A stretch of 64,000 nucleotides of DNA from CAVSQX01 sp963730225 (GTDB lineage: Bacteria > Planctomycetota > Phycisphaerae > Tepidisphaerales > Tepidisphaeraceae). The notes under the pieces are model-generated. The model had not been told where the DNA came from and searched no databases. It was given only the letters and a program-made list of their open reading frames with translations. Positions 1-9,011 of this stretch are shown piece after piece; within the stretch, counting starts at the first letter, position 1, and each line of letters begins with the position of its first letter. A program made the translations under genes and the position numbers. Location of the stretch: the NCBI GenBank assembly GCA_963730225.1, contig CAVSQX010000004.1:1426001-1490000 (forward strand), written 5' to 3'.

Positions 1-1521
1 CTGCTGGCCGGGAAAACCATGCCGCCGCGCAAGGCGATGCGGGCGGGAATGATTGATGAAGTGGTCCCGGCCGAATCACTGGTTCACGCTGCAACTCGAA
101 TCGCGCTGGGCCCGGCGCCGCGGCGTCGATTGCCGATCGTGGATCGTGCCGTCGCCGTCGTTCCATTTTTGCGCAATCGCGTTCTGGCGGTTGCACAACG
201 GAAAACGATGAAGCTGACACATGGAAATTATCCCGCGCCGCTGGCCCTGCTGCGGGCGGTGCGGGCCGGTTACGCCGATGGTTTTGCCGCGGGATTGGCG
301 GCGGAGCGAAGTGAGATTTTGCACGTGATCGAAACCAGCGCCGGCCGAAATCTGCTGAGATTGTTTTTCCTGCGGCAGGCGGCCAAGAAACAGGCGGCCG
401 CACAAGCCGGTGGAACGCCGATCGAGGTGAAGCACGCCGCGGTGATCGGCGGGGGAACGATGGGCGCGGGAATTGTTCACTCGCTGATCCGCGCGGGAAT
501 TCCGGTGCGGCTGATCGAGGTAAGTCCGTCGGCGGTGTCGGCGGCGCTGGGCCGAATTCAGCGGATGCTCGACGAGGATGTTTCCGCCGGGCGATTGACC
601 CCGCTGGCGGCGCGGCACACGTTCAACCGCGTCTGGCCGACGACGGATTGGAGCGGGCTGCGATTGGCCGACGTGGTCATCGAAGCGGTGGTCGAAACAA
701 TGGATGCCAAGCGCGAAGTTTTCGCGCGGCTCGATCGGCTCACCCGCCCCACCGCCGTTCTGGCGAGCAACACCAGTTCGCTGCAAATCGCGGACATCGC
801 GGCGGCGACGATGCATCCGCAGCGCGTCGTCGGGCTGCATTTTTTCAATCCCGTTCCGAAGATGCCGCTGGTGGAAGTGGTGCGAACGAGCCAGAGCGAT
901 TCCGCATCGCTGGCGACGGCGGTGGCACTGGCGGCCCGCATCGGCAAGACACCGGTGCTGGTGAAGGATTCGCCGGGGTTCGTGGTGAATCGAACGCTCA
1001 TTCCGTATCTGCATGATGCGCTGACGATGGCCGGGGAAGGAACGTCGATCGAGAGTATCGATCGGGCGATGAAAGATTGGGGAATGCCGATGGGGCCGTT
1101 TGAGTTGATGGACGAAATCGGCCTGGATGTCGCCGGGCATGTTTTGGATTCGCTCGGCGGCCACGATATCCAGCGCGGCATCGGCGAAACGCTCGCGCTG
1201 GCGAAACAGCGCGGCTGGCTCGGCAAAAAAAGCGGGCGCGGATTTTACGTGTATCCAAAGACGGAACTGAACGACGAATTGGCCCACGCGCTTGGCGGCG
1301 GGCGCGATTCGTTTTTGGAAAACGACGCGATTCAACATCGTCTGCTTCAGCCGATGGTGGCGTCGGCCGCGGCGATTCTGGCCGAGGGCGTTGTGGACTC
1401 GGCGGATTCGATCGATCTGGCCATGGTGATGGGGGCGGGCGTTGCGCCGTTCCGCGGTGGAATCACGCAGATGCTGCCGGCGAGCAAAACAATCGTGGAT
1501 GTGCCGCGTCATGCGGCTTGA
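1..1521 (+). CDS. 3-hydroxyacyl-CoA dehydrogenase of FadB/FadJ type (5' end cut by window)
   Basis: Catalyses hydration and NAD-dependent oxidation steps of fatty-acid beta-oxidation in the cytoplasm. The frame is already open at base 1, before the first ATG at 19, and the first codons (LLAGKT, then RAGMIDEVV) match the end of an enoyl-CoA hydratase domain, so the gene starts outside the window. From about codon 147 a Rossmann fold begins (VIGGGTMGAG), followed by ASNTSSL, the catalytic-His segment GLHFFNPVPKM and KDSPGFVVNR, all hallmarks of L-3-hydroxyacyl-CoA dehydrogenase; a C-terminal dehydrogenase domain follows. The next gene, an acyl-CoA dehydrogenase, starts 15 bases after the stop, so the two are probably one operon. 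Whether the hydratase half is complete cannot be seen here. Confidence 0.9.
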   Translation: MLAGKTMPPRKAMRAGMIDEVVPAESLVHAATRIALGPAPRRRLPIVDRAVAVVPFLRNRVLAVAQRKTMKLTHGNYPAPLALLRAVRAGYADGFAAGLAAERSEILHVIETSAGRNLLRLFFLRQAAKKQAAAQAGGTPIEVKHAAVIGGGTMGAGIVHSLIRAGIPVRLIEVSPSAVSAALGRIQRMLDEDVSAGRLTPLAARHTFNRVWPTTDWSGLRLADVVIEAVVETMDAKREVFARLDRLTRPTAVLASNTSSLQIADIAAATMHPQRVVGLHFFNPVPKMPLVEVVRTSQSDSASLATAVALAARIGKTPVLVKDSPGFVVNRTLIPYLHDALTMAGEGTSIESIDRAMKDWGMPMGPFELMDEIGLDVAGHVLDSLGGHDIQRGIGETLALAKQRGWLGKKSGRGFYVYPKTELNDELAHALGGGRDSFLENDAIQHRLLQPMVASAAAILAEGVVDSADSIDLAMVMGAGVAPFRGGITQMLPASKTIVDVPRHAA

Positions 1522-1536
1522 GGAAAGGTGGATTTT

Positions 1537-3303
1537 ATGCCGACTCTAAATCGCGCCGATCAAGAACAATTCGAAAAAGCCCGTGATCTGATCGAGACCG
1601 AACCGCGGCAGATGGGTTTCGTGCGGTCGCTGTTTTTCGGCCGGCTGCGCACGGATCGAATTCTTCCGTTTCCCAAGCAGGATGCCGACGAAGCGCGGCG
1701 AACCGACGAATTGATTGCACAGCTGGATGAATTTCTCAAGGCCCACGTCGATCCCGATCGCATCGACGCCGAGGAGCGAATCGGGCAGGATGTGATCGAC
1801 GGGCTGGGAAAGCTCGGCGTGCTGGGAATGACCGTGCCGGTGGAATTCGGCGGCGGCGGATTCACCCACACGGCGTATTGCCGGATGCTGGAGCACGTCG
1901 CTCGGCATTGCGCTTCCACGGCGGTGCTGATCGGAGCGCATCAGTCGATCGGGCTCAAGGCGCTGCTGCTGATGGGAACCGAAGAACAGAAGCGGCAATT
2001 TCTGCCGGATCTGGCATCGGGGAAAAAACTAGCGGCGTTTTGCCTGAGCGAGCCGGAAGTCGGCTCGGACGCTGCCAGCGTGCAGACGACGGCGGTGCGC
2101 GACGGCAACGACTGGATCATCAACGGCACCAAACGCTACGCCACCAACGCCGCGCTGGCCGGATTCATGACGGTGATGGCCAAAACCAGCATCACGGAAA
2201 ACGGCACGAGCAAAGACAAAGTCACGGCGTTCATCGTCACGCCCGATTTGCCGGGATTCACGGTGGTGAAAAACAATCGCAGCAAGTGCGGAATCCGCGG
2301 CTCGTGGCAGGCGGTGCTGCGATTCGACAACATGCGCGTGAGCGGCGATCGGGTGCTGGGCGAAGTGGGCAAAGGATTGAAGGTCGCGCTTTGCGTGCTG
2401 AATTACGGGCGCTGCACGATCAGCGCCGGCTGCGTCGGCGGCGCGAAAAAAGCGCTGGAGATGAGCGTTGCGCGGGCGAAAGAACGCAAGCAATTCGGCC
2501 GGCCGATCGGGGATTTTCATTTGATTCGTCAGAAGATCGCCTCGATGGCCGAGGCCGTTTTTGCGATGGATGCGATGACGTATCTTTCCGCCGGCATGGT
2601 GGATCGTCACGACGACGACCTGATGCTGGAGACGGCGATCTGCAAATTGTTCTGCTCGGAATCGTCGTGGCAGGCGATCGACGACGCCGTGCAGATTTGG
2701 GGCGGCGAAGGATACATGCGCGAGACTGGCCTGGAACGGATGCTGCGCGACGCCCGCATCAACCGCATCGTCGAGGGCACCAGTGAAGTGATGACGGCAT
2801 TCATCGCGCTGATGGGAATGAAAGCCGTCGGCGAAGATTTGGAGCACGTTCTGAAATGGGCCCGGCATCCGGTCGGAAATTTTGGACGGCTGGCGCAGTT
2901 TGCCCGTGGGCAGTGGGACGATGTGGTGGTGGGCCATTCGCTCGAGGGCTTGCATCCCGCGCTGCGGAGCGAAGGCCACACGCTGGCCCGCTTGACCAAA
3001 ATGCTGGCGCGCGATGTGATTCGTCTGCTGGGCACGCACCGCGAACGGATCGTGGATATGGAGTTGATTCACCAACACATCACCGGAGCCGTCAGCGAGA
3101 TGTACGCCATGGCGGCGGTGATCGGCCGATTGCAGACGCTGCTGGAAAGCCCCAACGGCGACGGTCGATTCGATCGGGACAAGATCGTCGGGAAATCATT
3201 CTGCCATCACGCCGCCGAGCGGATCGAGCGGCATTTGAGTTTGCTGTTTCGCGCGGATGAGGATGCGCGAATTCTTCACACGGCCGGCGCGGTGCTGCGG
3301 TGA
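1537..3303 (+). CDS. acyl-CoA dehydrogenase, long two-part form
   Basis: FAD-dependent first step of beta-oxidation, acyl-CoA to trans-2-enoyl-CoA. At 588 residues it is about 200 longer than medium-chain enzymes and resembles the VLCAD/ACAD9 layout with a C-terminal helical extension. Visible motifs are LSEPEVGSDAASVQT (flavin/substrate loop), AKERKQFGRPIGDF and IWGGEGYMRETGLERMLRDA, then INRIVEGTSEV, whose Glu corresponds to the usual catalytic base. The ATG at 1537 is preferred over the GTG at 1528 because AGGAAAGG at 1521-1528 sits at a normal Shine-Dalgarno distance from it and overlaps the GTG. It lies between a 3-hydroxyacyl-CoA dehydrogenase and a glycerophosphodiesterase, consistent with breakdown of membrane lipids. 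Confidence 0.93.
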   Translation: MPTLNRADQEQFEKARDLIETEPRQMGFVRSLFFGRLRTDRILPFPKQDADEARRTDELIAQLDEFLKAHVDPDRIDAEERIGQDVIDGLGKLGVLGMTVPVEFGGGGFTHTAYCRMLEHVARHCASTAVLIGAHQSIGLKALLLMGTEEQKRQFLPDLASGKKLAAFCLSEPEVGSDAASVQTTAVRDGNDWIINGTKRYATNAALAGFMTVMAKTSITENGTSKDKVTAFIVTPDLPGFTVVKNNRSKCGIRGSWQAVLRFDNMRVSGDRVLGEVGKGLKVALCVLNYGRCTISAGCVGGAKKALEMSVARAKERKQFGRPIGDFHLIRQKIASMAEAVFAMDAMTYLSAGMVDRHDDDLMLETAICKLFCSESSWQAIDDAVQIWGGEGYMRETGLERMLRDARINRIVEGTSEVMTAFIALMGMKAVGEDLEHVLKWARHPVGNFGRLAQFARGQWDDVVVGHSLEGLHPALRSEGHTLARLTKMLARDVIRLLGTHRERIVDMELIHQHITGAVSEMYAMAAVIGRLQTLLESPNGDGRFDRDKIVGKSFCHHAAERIERHLSLLFRADEDARILHTAGAVLR

Positions 3304-3989
3304 AGATCATCGCGCATCGGGGCGGATTCGCCGAGACGCCGTTTGCGGAAAATTCCGCCGAGGCGTTTGCGGCGGCCAGCCGGGATGGATTTGCCTGCGA
3401 GTGCGATGTCTGGGCCTCGAGCGACGGCGAACCGGCCGTGATTCACGATGCGACGCTGGATCGCACATCGGTCGTGCGCGGAACCGTCGCCGACTTCACC
3501 GCCGGGCAATTGCGACAAATTCGCCTTCGCGCCTCCGCCGATGTGCCGACGAACCTTCCCATGCTCGCCGACGTGGCGGACCATGTTTCACTGGTGGAAA
3601 TCAAGCCCGCCGACGCGCCGGCTTTGGTGCAACGGGTCGTGCAAATCATGCAGGGCCGAGCCTGGACGCTTCTGGCGGGGAACGAAGCAAATCTGCAGCG
3701 CGCGCGGGTGTTGAACCCGGCCATTCCCGCCGCATTGGTGATCGACGATCTCGCCGGCATCGAAACGGCGATTCAAGGTGGATGGTCGGCGTGCGTTGGT
3801 CGCGCGCTGCTGGATGAGCAATGCATGGCGCGCCTGCGGGATGCGGGGCGGACGGTGGCGGTCTGGACGGTCAACACACGAGAGAATCTCGAGCGTCTGA
3901 TTCGGCTGAAACCGGATTCGATCATCACCGACACGCCGAGGCTGGTGCGAAGCTGGCTCAATGCGTCTCCCAATCCAGCGCGCGGCTAA
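3300..3989 (+). CDS. ugpQ: glycerophosphodiester phosphodiesterase
   Basis: Hydrolyses glycerophosphodiesters to sn-glycerol 3-phosphate and an alcohol. The 229-residue protein has the full GDPD signature: IAHRGG at the N-terminus, ENSAEAF, the metal-binding ECDVWASSDG and IHDATLDRTS with the second catalytic His, and near the C-terminus AVWTVNTRENLERL and DSIITDTPRL. There is no signal peptide, so it should be cytosolic, like E. coli UgpQ. Its GTG start overlaps the acyl-CoA dehydrogenase stop by 3 bases (GTGA), which implies translational coupling. The last 32 bases overlap the 3' end of the converging glpK. Product sn-glycerol 3-phosphate is the substrate of glpD next door, so the neighbourhood makes metabolic sense. 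The symbol is by function, not by orthology test. Confidence 0.9.
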   Translation: MKIIAHRGGFAETPFAENSAEAFAAASRDGFACECDVWASSDGEPAVIHDATLDRTSVVRGTVADFTAGQLRQIRLRASADVPTNLPMLADVADHVSLVEIKPADAPALVQRVVQIMQGRAWTLLAGNEANLQRARVLNPAIPAALVIDDLAGIETAIQGGWSACVGRALLDEQCMARLRDAGRTVAVWTVNTRENLERLIRLKPDSIITDTPRLVRSWLNASPNPARG

Positions 3990-5448
3990 TCGCCTTGCTC
4001 CACCGCCGGCGGCGTTCCAACATTTCCGTTTCGGGCCGTTGCGGTTCGAACGTGCTTTCGATCTGCCAATTCGCCTGCACATCCTGCGGCGACTTCCAGA
4101 ATCCAACCGCGAGCCCCGCCAGATACGCCGCTCCCAGCGCGGTCGTTTCGGTGACCTTCGGCCGCACGATCGGCACGCGCAGCAAATCGGCTTGAAACTG
4201 CATGAGTAAATCGTTGGCCGCCGCCCCACCGTCGACGCGGAGCTGGGCGATGCGAATTTGCGAATCGCTCTGCATGGCATCCAGAAGATCGGCCACCTGA
4301 AAGGCAATGCTCTCCAGGGCGGCACGGGCGATGTGGGCAGCGGTGACGCCGCGGGTCAAACCGACGATCGTGCCGCGGGCATGTGGATCCCAGTGCGGAG
4401 CCCCGAGGCCGGCGAACGCGGGAACCAGATAAACACCGGCGGAATCGGGAACGGTAGCGGCCAGTTTTTCGATGTCGGCGGCGGCGTTGATGATTTTCAG
4501 GCCGTCGCGCAGCCATTGCACGACCGCGCCGCCGATGAAGACGCTACCTTCCAGCGCGTACTCTAGTTTCTCTCCGCGTTGCCAGGCGATCGTGGTCAGA
4601 AGGCGATTCTTCGACGCCATGGGCGTATCGCCAACGTTCATCAGAAGAAAACAGCCGGTGCCGTAGGTGTTTTTGGCCAGTCCCGCCTCGAAGCAGGTTT
4701 GGCCGAACAGCGCCGCCTGCTGATCGCCGGCGACACCGCCGATCGGGATGGCGCGGCCGAAAAAGCTCGATTCGGTTTCGCCGTAGATTTCGCTGCACGA
4801 TCGGACCTGCGGGAGAATTTCGCGCGGAATATCCAGCAGCTTGAGCAGATCGTCGTCCCACCTGAGCGTGTGGATGTTGAAAAGCATCGTGCGCGAAGCG
4901 TTGCTGACATCGGTCAAATGCACGCGGCCGGCGGTGAGGTTCCACAGCAGCCAGGTGTCGATGGTGCCAAAGGCGAGCTCACCGCGCTGGGCGGCGGCTC
5001 GCGCGCCCGGCACGTTGTCCAGCAGCCAGCGCAATTTGGTGGCCGAGAAATACGAATCCACGATCAGCCCGGTTTTCTGCTGGATGGATTGGAGATGTCC
5101 GTCGGCGGCGAGCCGGTCGCACAGCGGCGCGGTTCGGCGATCCTGCCAGACGATGGCGTTGTGAATCGGCTGGCCGGTGACGCGGTTCCACAGCACGGTG
5201 GTTTCGCGCTGATTGGTGATTCCGATCGCCGCGATGTCGGCGGCGGAAATGCTTGCCGACTGCATCGCTTCCTGCGCGACTTGCAACTGCGTTTTCCAGA
5301 TCTCCAGCGGATCGTGCTCGACCCATCCGTTTTGCGGAAATATCTGGCGGAATTCGCGCTGGGCCATGGCGTGCACGGCTCCGGCGTGATCGAACAGGAT
5401 CGCGCGCGAGCTGGTGGTTCCCTGATCCAGTGCGAGGATGAATGCCAT
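3958..5448 (-). CDS. glpK: glycerol kinase
   Basis: Phosphorylates glycerol with ATP to sn-glycerol 3-phosphate. The 496-residue length is standard for FGGY-family glycerol kinase. Motifs include LALDQGTTSSRAI at the N-terminus (phosphate-1 loop), GWVEHDPLEIW, ITNQRETTVLWN, AIVWQDRRT, the FGTIDTWLLWNLT segment and, toward the C-terminus, GLTRGVTAAHIARAALE and LRVDGGAAANDLLMQ. It starts 6 bases after the glpD stop on the same strand, so glpD-glpK is one transcription unit. Its 3' end overlaps the oppositely oriented glycerophosphodiesterase gene by 32 bases; a C-terminal read-through would be needed to avoid this, so the overlap seems real. Confidence 0.96.
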   Translation of the reverse strand: MAFILALDQGTTSSRAILFDHAGAVHAMAQREFRQIFPQNGWVEHDPLEIWKTQLQVAQEAMQSASISAADIAAIGITNQRETTVLWNRVTGQPIHNAIVWQDRRTAPLCDRLAADGHLQSIQQKTGLIVDSYFSATKLRWLLDNVPGARAAAQRGELAFGTIDTWLLWNLTAGRVHLTDVSNASRTMLFNIHTLRWDDDLLKLLDIPREILPQVRSCSEIYGETESSFFGRAIPIGGVAGDQQAALFGQTCFEAGLAKNTYGTGCFLLMNVGDTPMASKNRLLTTIAWQRGEKLEYALEGSVFIGGAVVQWLRDGLKIINAAADIEKLAATVPDSAGVYLVPAFAGLGAPHWDPHARGTIVGLTRGVTAAHIARAALESIAFQVADLLDAMQSDSQIRIAQLRVDGGAAANDLLMQFQADLLRVPIVRPKVTETTALGAAYLAGLAVGFWKSPQDVQANWQIESTFEPQRPETEMLERRRRWSKAISRALDWETH

Positions 5449-5454
5449 TGATCC

Positions 5455-7002
5455 TCAGTTCGAGTTGGGCAAATAATTCTGCGCCAGCGCGGTGAATTGT
5501 GCCACCTGATCGTTCTGCCAATTCTGATCGCGATTCAGTTCCGCGGCCAACAGTTGCGCAACGGCCGGCGCCATGGCGATGGCGGCTTTGGCATTGAGAA
5601 ACAATGCGCGGGTTCGGCGGGAAAGAACGTCATCCACGCTGCGAGCCATTTCCTGGCGGGCGGCCCAGACAACCTGTGCCGCCCAAATCGGCAAATCTTC
5701 GCTGAGTCGGCTTTGTTCGCTCAGGCCTTGGATCAACGCGGAATCGGATCCGTAAACGCTCAGATCGCCGGTCGGTTGTGGGTCTTCCTGCCAGCCGTGA
5801 ATGCGGATCGATTCGGTTTTGCAGGGACGCTCTTCCAGGCCGGCCAGTGCGGCGGCGCGATCGACGCAATCCTGGGCCATCTTGCGGAATGTGGTCCATT
5901 TCCCACCGGCGATGCTCAACAGGCCCGACGGCGAAACGTGAATCACGTGATCGCGCGGCAGCGACGAGGTGCTCTGGGCGTGCGATGAATGGATCAGCGG
6001 CCGTACACCGGCGAAAACGCTCAGAATGTCCCGGCGCGTCGGCGGGGACGACAGAAATCGCGACGCGGTTTCCAGCAGAAAGTCGATCTCCTGATCCGTC
6101 GGCAGCGGGTCGAGAAGAACGGCGGCGATCGGCGTGTCGGTGGTTCCGATGAGCGTGTGCTGATGCCAGGGAATCGCGAAAAGTATCCGGCCGTCGGCGG
6201 TGCGCGGAATCATGATGGCGGCGTCGCCAGGAAGAAATCGGCGATCGAGCACGATATGCACACCCTGGCTCGGCGCGATCATCGGCTCGCAAGCGCGATC
6301 GTCCAGCTTCCGCACGGCATCGCTGAACGGACCGGTGGCGTTGATGATGCAGCGAGCGCGCAGAGCGTGCTGACGACCCGATTCGAGATCGACAAAGCGC
6401 AAGCCATCGACGTGGCCGCTTTGGCCGTGCGTGAGCGCCTCCACCGGCGCGTAGTTCAACAGGACCGCGCCGTTTTCCGTCGCCGTCTGGGCGAGATTGA
6501 TCAGCAGGCGCGAATCGTCGAACTGTCCGTCATGGTAAAGAATCCCGCCGCGCAGGCCGTCTTCGCGCAGCGTGGGGATGCGCTCAAGCACGATCTTTTT
6601 GCTCAGATGGCGCGAGCGACCGAAGCCGCGGCGAAAGGCGAGCAGATCGTAAACTTTTAACCCGATGCCGTAGAAGGACGATTCCCACCAGGCGTAGTTG
6701 GGCACGATGAAGGGAAGATCGTGAACCAGGTGCGGCGCATTGCGGCGGAGAAGGCCGCGTTCTTTCTGGGCCTCGCGCACCAAAGCGACGTTGCCCTGCT
6801 GAAGGTATCGCACACCGCCGTGAATCAGCTTGGTGGATCGGCTTGAAGTGCCCTTGCCGAAATCGCTTTGCTCCAGAAGACAAATGCTGTAGCCGCGCGA
6901 AGCGGCGTCCAGGGCAATGCCGACGCCGGTGGCTCCGCCGCCGATGACGGCCAGATCCCAGATGCGGTCCGGCGAGATAACAGGCTCGATGTTGCGATCC
7001 AT
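5455..7002 (-). CDS. glpD: glycerol-3-phosphate dehydrogenase, FAD-dependent
   Basis: Oxidises sn-glycerol 3-phosphate to dihydroxyacetone phosphate and passes electrons to quinone at the membrane. A classical FAD-binding fold opens the protein (DLAVIGGGATGVGIALDA), followed by the family motifs SSRSTKLIHGGVRYL, a DGQFDDSRLL segment, INATGPFSD and TTDTPI, and a C-terminal domain with SIAGGKWTTFRKMA. The frame stays open upstream to a TTG at 7083, but the ATG at 7002 places MDRN just ahead of the FAD fold, as in known GlpD proteins, and is preferred (515 residues). It is followed after 6 bases by glpK. It is transcribed divergently from the GH16 gene at 7268, leaving about 265 bases for both promoters. 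Confidence 0.95.
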   Translation of the reverse strand: MDRNIEPVISPDRIWDLAVIGGGATGVGIALDAASRGYSICLLEQSDFGKGTSSRSTKLIHGGVRYLQQGNVALVREAQKERGLLRRNAPHLVHDLPFIVPNYAWWESSFYGIGLKVYDLLAFRRGFGRSRHLSKKIVLERIPTLREDGLRGGILYHDGQFDDSRLLINLAQTATENGAVLLNYAPVEALTHGQSGHVDGLRFVDLESGRQHALRARCIINATGPFSDAVRKLDDRACEPMIAPSQGVHIVLDRRFLPGDAAIMIPRTADGRILFAIPWHQHTLIGTTDTPIAAVLLDPLPTDQEIDFLLETASRFLSSPPTRRDILSVFAGVRPLIHSSHAQSTSSLPRDHVIHVSPSGLLSIAGGKWTTFRKMAQDCVDRAAALAGLEERPCKTESIRIHGWQEDPQPTGDLSVYGSDSALIQGLSEQSRLSEDLPIWAAQVVWAARQEMARSVDDVLSRRTRALFLNAKAAIAMAPAVAQLLAAELNRDQNWQNDQVAQFTALAQNYLPNSN

Positions 7003-7267
7003 GCGGCAGCCGGCGGGAAAATGGCTCGATCCGTAGACGGTGAATTGGTATCCGCGAGCCACGCCGTTGTCGAGTGGATGCAATACCTACGTCCAATACT
7101 CCGCTCCCCGCGGTCGGGATTTGATACCGCTCCGTTAAGCCGGTCCGATTTTGCGGATTCTAAGTTGTGGTGCTGCACGGCTTCGGAAAAAAAAGGTGCA
7201 GATCAGCAAATTCCGCCGAACTCGATCAAGCGAGGGTCGATAGAGGTGCCATAGGAGGGTTGAGATT

Positions 7268-8986
7268 ATGCACAACCTAATGGAAAATTTGTCGGATTTG
7301 GCTCGTCGTCGAATCAGTTTTGCGGTCATGGAAGGCTTGGAAGCGCGGCAGTTGATGTCGGCGGCGTTGGCCACCGTGGTCGCGGCCGATTGCGGAGGCT
7401 CGTCCACCGGCAGCGATCCAACCGGGACATCCATAAATCAGAATTATCACTGGGGATGGCATCACCACCATCACCAGGGGACCGAAAGCGGCAATTCGGG
7501 CGGCGCGGGCGATTCCGGCGGCTTCAGCGGCTCCGGTGGTTCAGGCAGCAGCGGCGGAAGCAGCGGATCAAGCGGATCTTCGGGCAGCAGCGGATCGAGT
7601 GGTTCCAGCGGAAGCAGCGGATCATCGGGCAGCAGCGGATCCAGCGGATCGAGTGGTTCCAGTGGCTCCTCGGGCTCCAGCGGCTCGACCGGCAGCAGCG
7701 GGTCCAGTGGATCGAGCGGTTCCAGCGGCAGCAGTGGTTCCAGCGGATCGAGCGGTTCCAGCGGATCATCGGGCAGCAGTGGGTCCAGTGGATCGAGTGG
7801 ATCCAGCGGCTCCTCGGGCTCCAGCGGAAGCAGCGGTTCCAGCGGATCATCGGGCAGCAGTGGATCGAGTGGATCCAGTGGCTCCTCGGGCTCGAGTGGA
7901 TCGACCGGCAGCGGGTCCAGCGGATCGAGCGGTTCCAGCGGCAGCAGTGGTTCCAGCGGCTCATCGGGCTCGAGCGGTTCCAGCGGCAGCAGCGGTTCGG
8001 GCGATTCCAGCATCACACCGCCGTCGTTGCCGGGAAATTGGACGCTCGCCTTCGACGACGAGTTCACCACCGCTCCTTCGTCCGCGTGGGTGGATTCGCT
8101 GTGGGGCGAGCAGAGCGGCACATCCGCCAGCAACGTCGGCGATTCCAACGGCAACCTGACTCTCACCGCCACCGGCAACAGCAGCAGCTACACGGGCGCC
8201 GAGATTTCCAGCTCCAAGGGATTCTCGTTCCTGTACGGCTATGCCGAAGCCAGCATCAAGATGCCCGGCCCCGAGAGCTCCGATCAGGGAATGTGGCCGG
8301 CCTTCTGGATGCTCCCCGAGCCGACCAACGGAGTGTATCACGACGGCGACGGCGAGATTGACATCATGGAAGTGGTCGACGGGCAGAATGCCGACAACGT
8401 TCACCTGCATCACAGCGGATACACCACCGCCGGTGCGGCGTTGAACACCGGCGTTGACCTCTCGGCCGGGTATCACACGTACGCCGTCGACTGGGAGCCC
8501 GGATCGTTGACGTTCTACTTCGACGGCAAAGTGGCGATGACCTGCACGGGCAGCATCGTGCCCGATGTCGCCGAGTACCTGATCTTCGATCTGTGGGTCG
8601 GCGGATCATGGCCCGGCTCGCCCAACAGCAGCACGCTGTTCCCCAACACGATGGACGTGGATTGGGTGCGCGTGTGGCAGACGTCGGCTTCGACGGACAC
8701 CGCGACGGCCAGTTCGATGTCGGCGCAGCCGACCAGCCAGATCGCGGCGTCAACCGAATCGGCGGATACATCGCTGATCGGCCAACTGCCCGACGCCACC
8801 GGTGCGGCCAGCGCGGCCAATCCGACTTCAGCCAGCGGCACGGATTCGACGGGCGACGATGCCTACAACTTCGTCAACCCGTACCGAATCAATCACCGTC
8901 AACAGTCGACGGGCGCCAACGGGCTGACGGCCGGACCCTTGAGCATCCTGGGACTCAATACGGAGGTGACCAGCCTGGCGGCATGA
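7268..8986 (+). CDS. secreted GH16 family glycoside hydrolase with long Ser/Gly linker
   Basis: Predicted extracellular endo-beta-glucanase or galactanase of family GH16 (substrate not determinable by eye). The catalytic motif ExDxxE is seen as GEIDIMEVV with E363, D365 and E368; WPAFWML precedes it and DVDWVRVW ends the jelly roll. Residues 1-35 lack a clean signal peptide but carry MEGLEARQLMSA, a LEPR-XLL-like motif typical of planctomycete surface proteins. A His-rich patch (HHHHH near residue 60) leads into about 170 residues of almost pure SGS repeats, then the GH16 domain (about 255-470) and a Ser/Thr/Ala-rich tail of about 100 residues. The start is set by AGGAGGG at 7253-7259. No dockerin-like tail is present, unlike the neighbouring GH16. 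Confidence 0.9.
   Translation: MHNLMENLSDLARRRISFAVMEGLEARQLMSAALATVVAADCGGSSTGSDPTGTSINQNYHWGWHHHHHQGTESGNSGGAGDSGGFSGSGGSGSSGGSSGSSGSSGSSGSSGSSGSSGSSGSSGSSGSSGSSGSSGSSGSTGSSGSSGSSGSSGSSGSSGSSGSSGSSGSSGSSGSSGSSGSSGSSGSSGSSGSSGSSGSSGSSGSSGSSGSTGSGSSGSSGSSGSSGSSGSSGSSGSSGSSGSGDSSITPPSLPGNWTLAFDDEFTTAPSSAWVDSLWGEQSGTSASNVGDSNGNLTLTATGNSSSYTGAEISSSKGFSFLYGYAEASIKMPGPESSDQGMWPAFWMLPEPTNGVYHDGDGEIDIMEVVDGQNADNVHLHHSGYTTAGAALNTGVDLSAGYHTYAVDWEPGSLTFYFDGKVAMTCTGSIVPDVAEYLIFDLWVGGSWPGSPNSSTLFPNTMDVDWVRVWQTSASTDTATASSMSAQPTSQIAASTESADTSLIGQLPDATGAASAANPTSASGTDSTGDDAYNFVNPYRINHRQQSTGANGLTAGPLSILGLNTEVTSLAA
7532..8007 (+). repeat. Ser-Gly-Ser coding microsatellite within GH16 gene
   Basis: About 475 bases encode an almost unbroken run of SGS/GSS triplets. 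At DNA level it is a degenerate 9-base repeat (forms of GGATCCAGC, GGCAGCAGC, GGTTCCAGC) arranged in longer near-copies such as the recurring block containing ATCGGGCAGCAG. Synonymous variation between units shows it is not a fresh expansion throughout, yet several blocks are identical, so unequal crossing-over or slippage is likely. It encodes a flexible linker between the N-terminal anchor region and the enzyme. Confidence 0.9.
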
Positions 8987-9011
8987 ACCGCCCAAGTGGT
9001 CAGAAAGGGGG

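Noticed and set aside
76..1512. Long antisense open frame of 478 codons opposite the 3-hydroxyacyl-CoA dehydrogenase
   Set aside because: Arg/His-rich, no family resemblance; mirrors the codon bias of the real gene on the other strand.
7532..8007. Possible CRISPR-like repeat array
   Set aside because: Units are short, contiguous and in frame, coding for SGS; no spacers of constant length and no cas genes.
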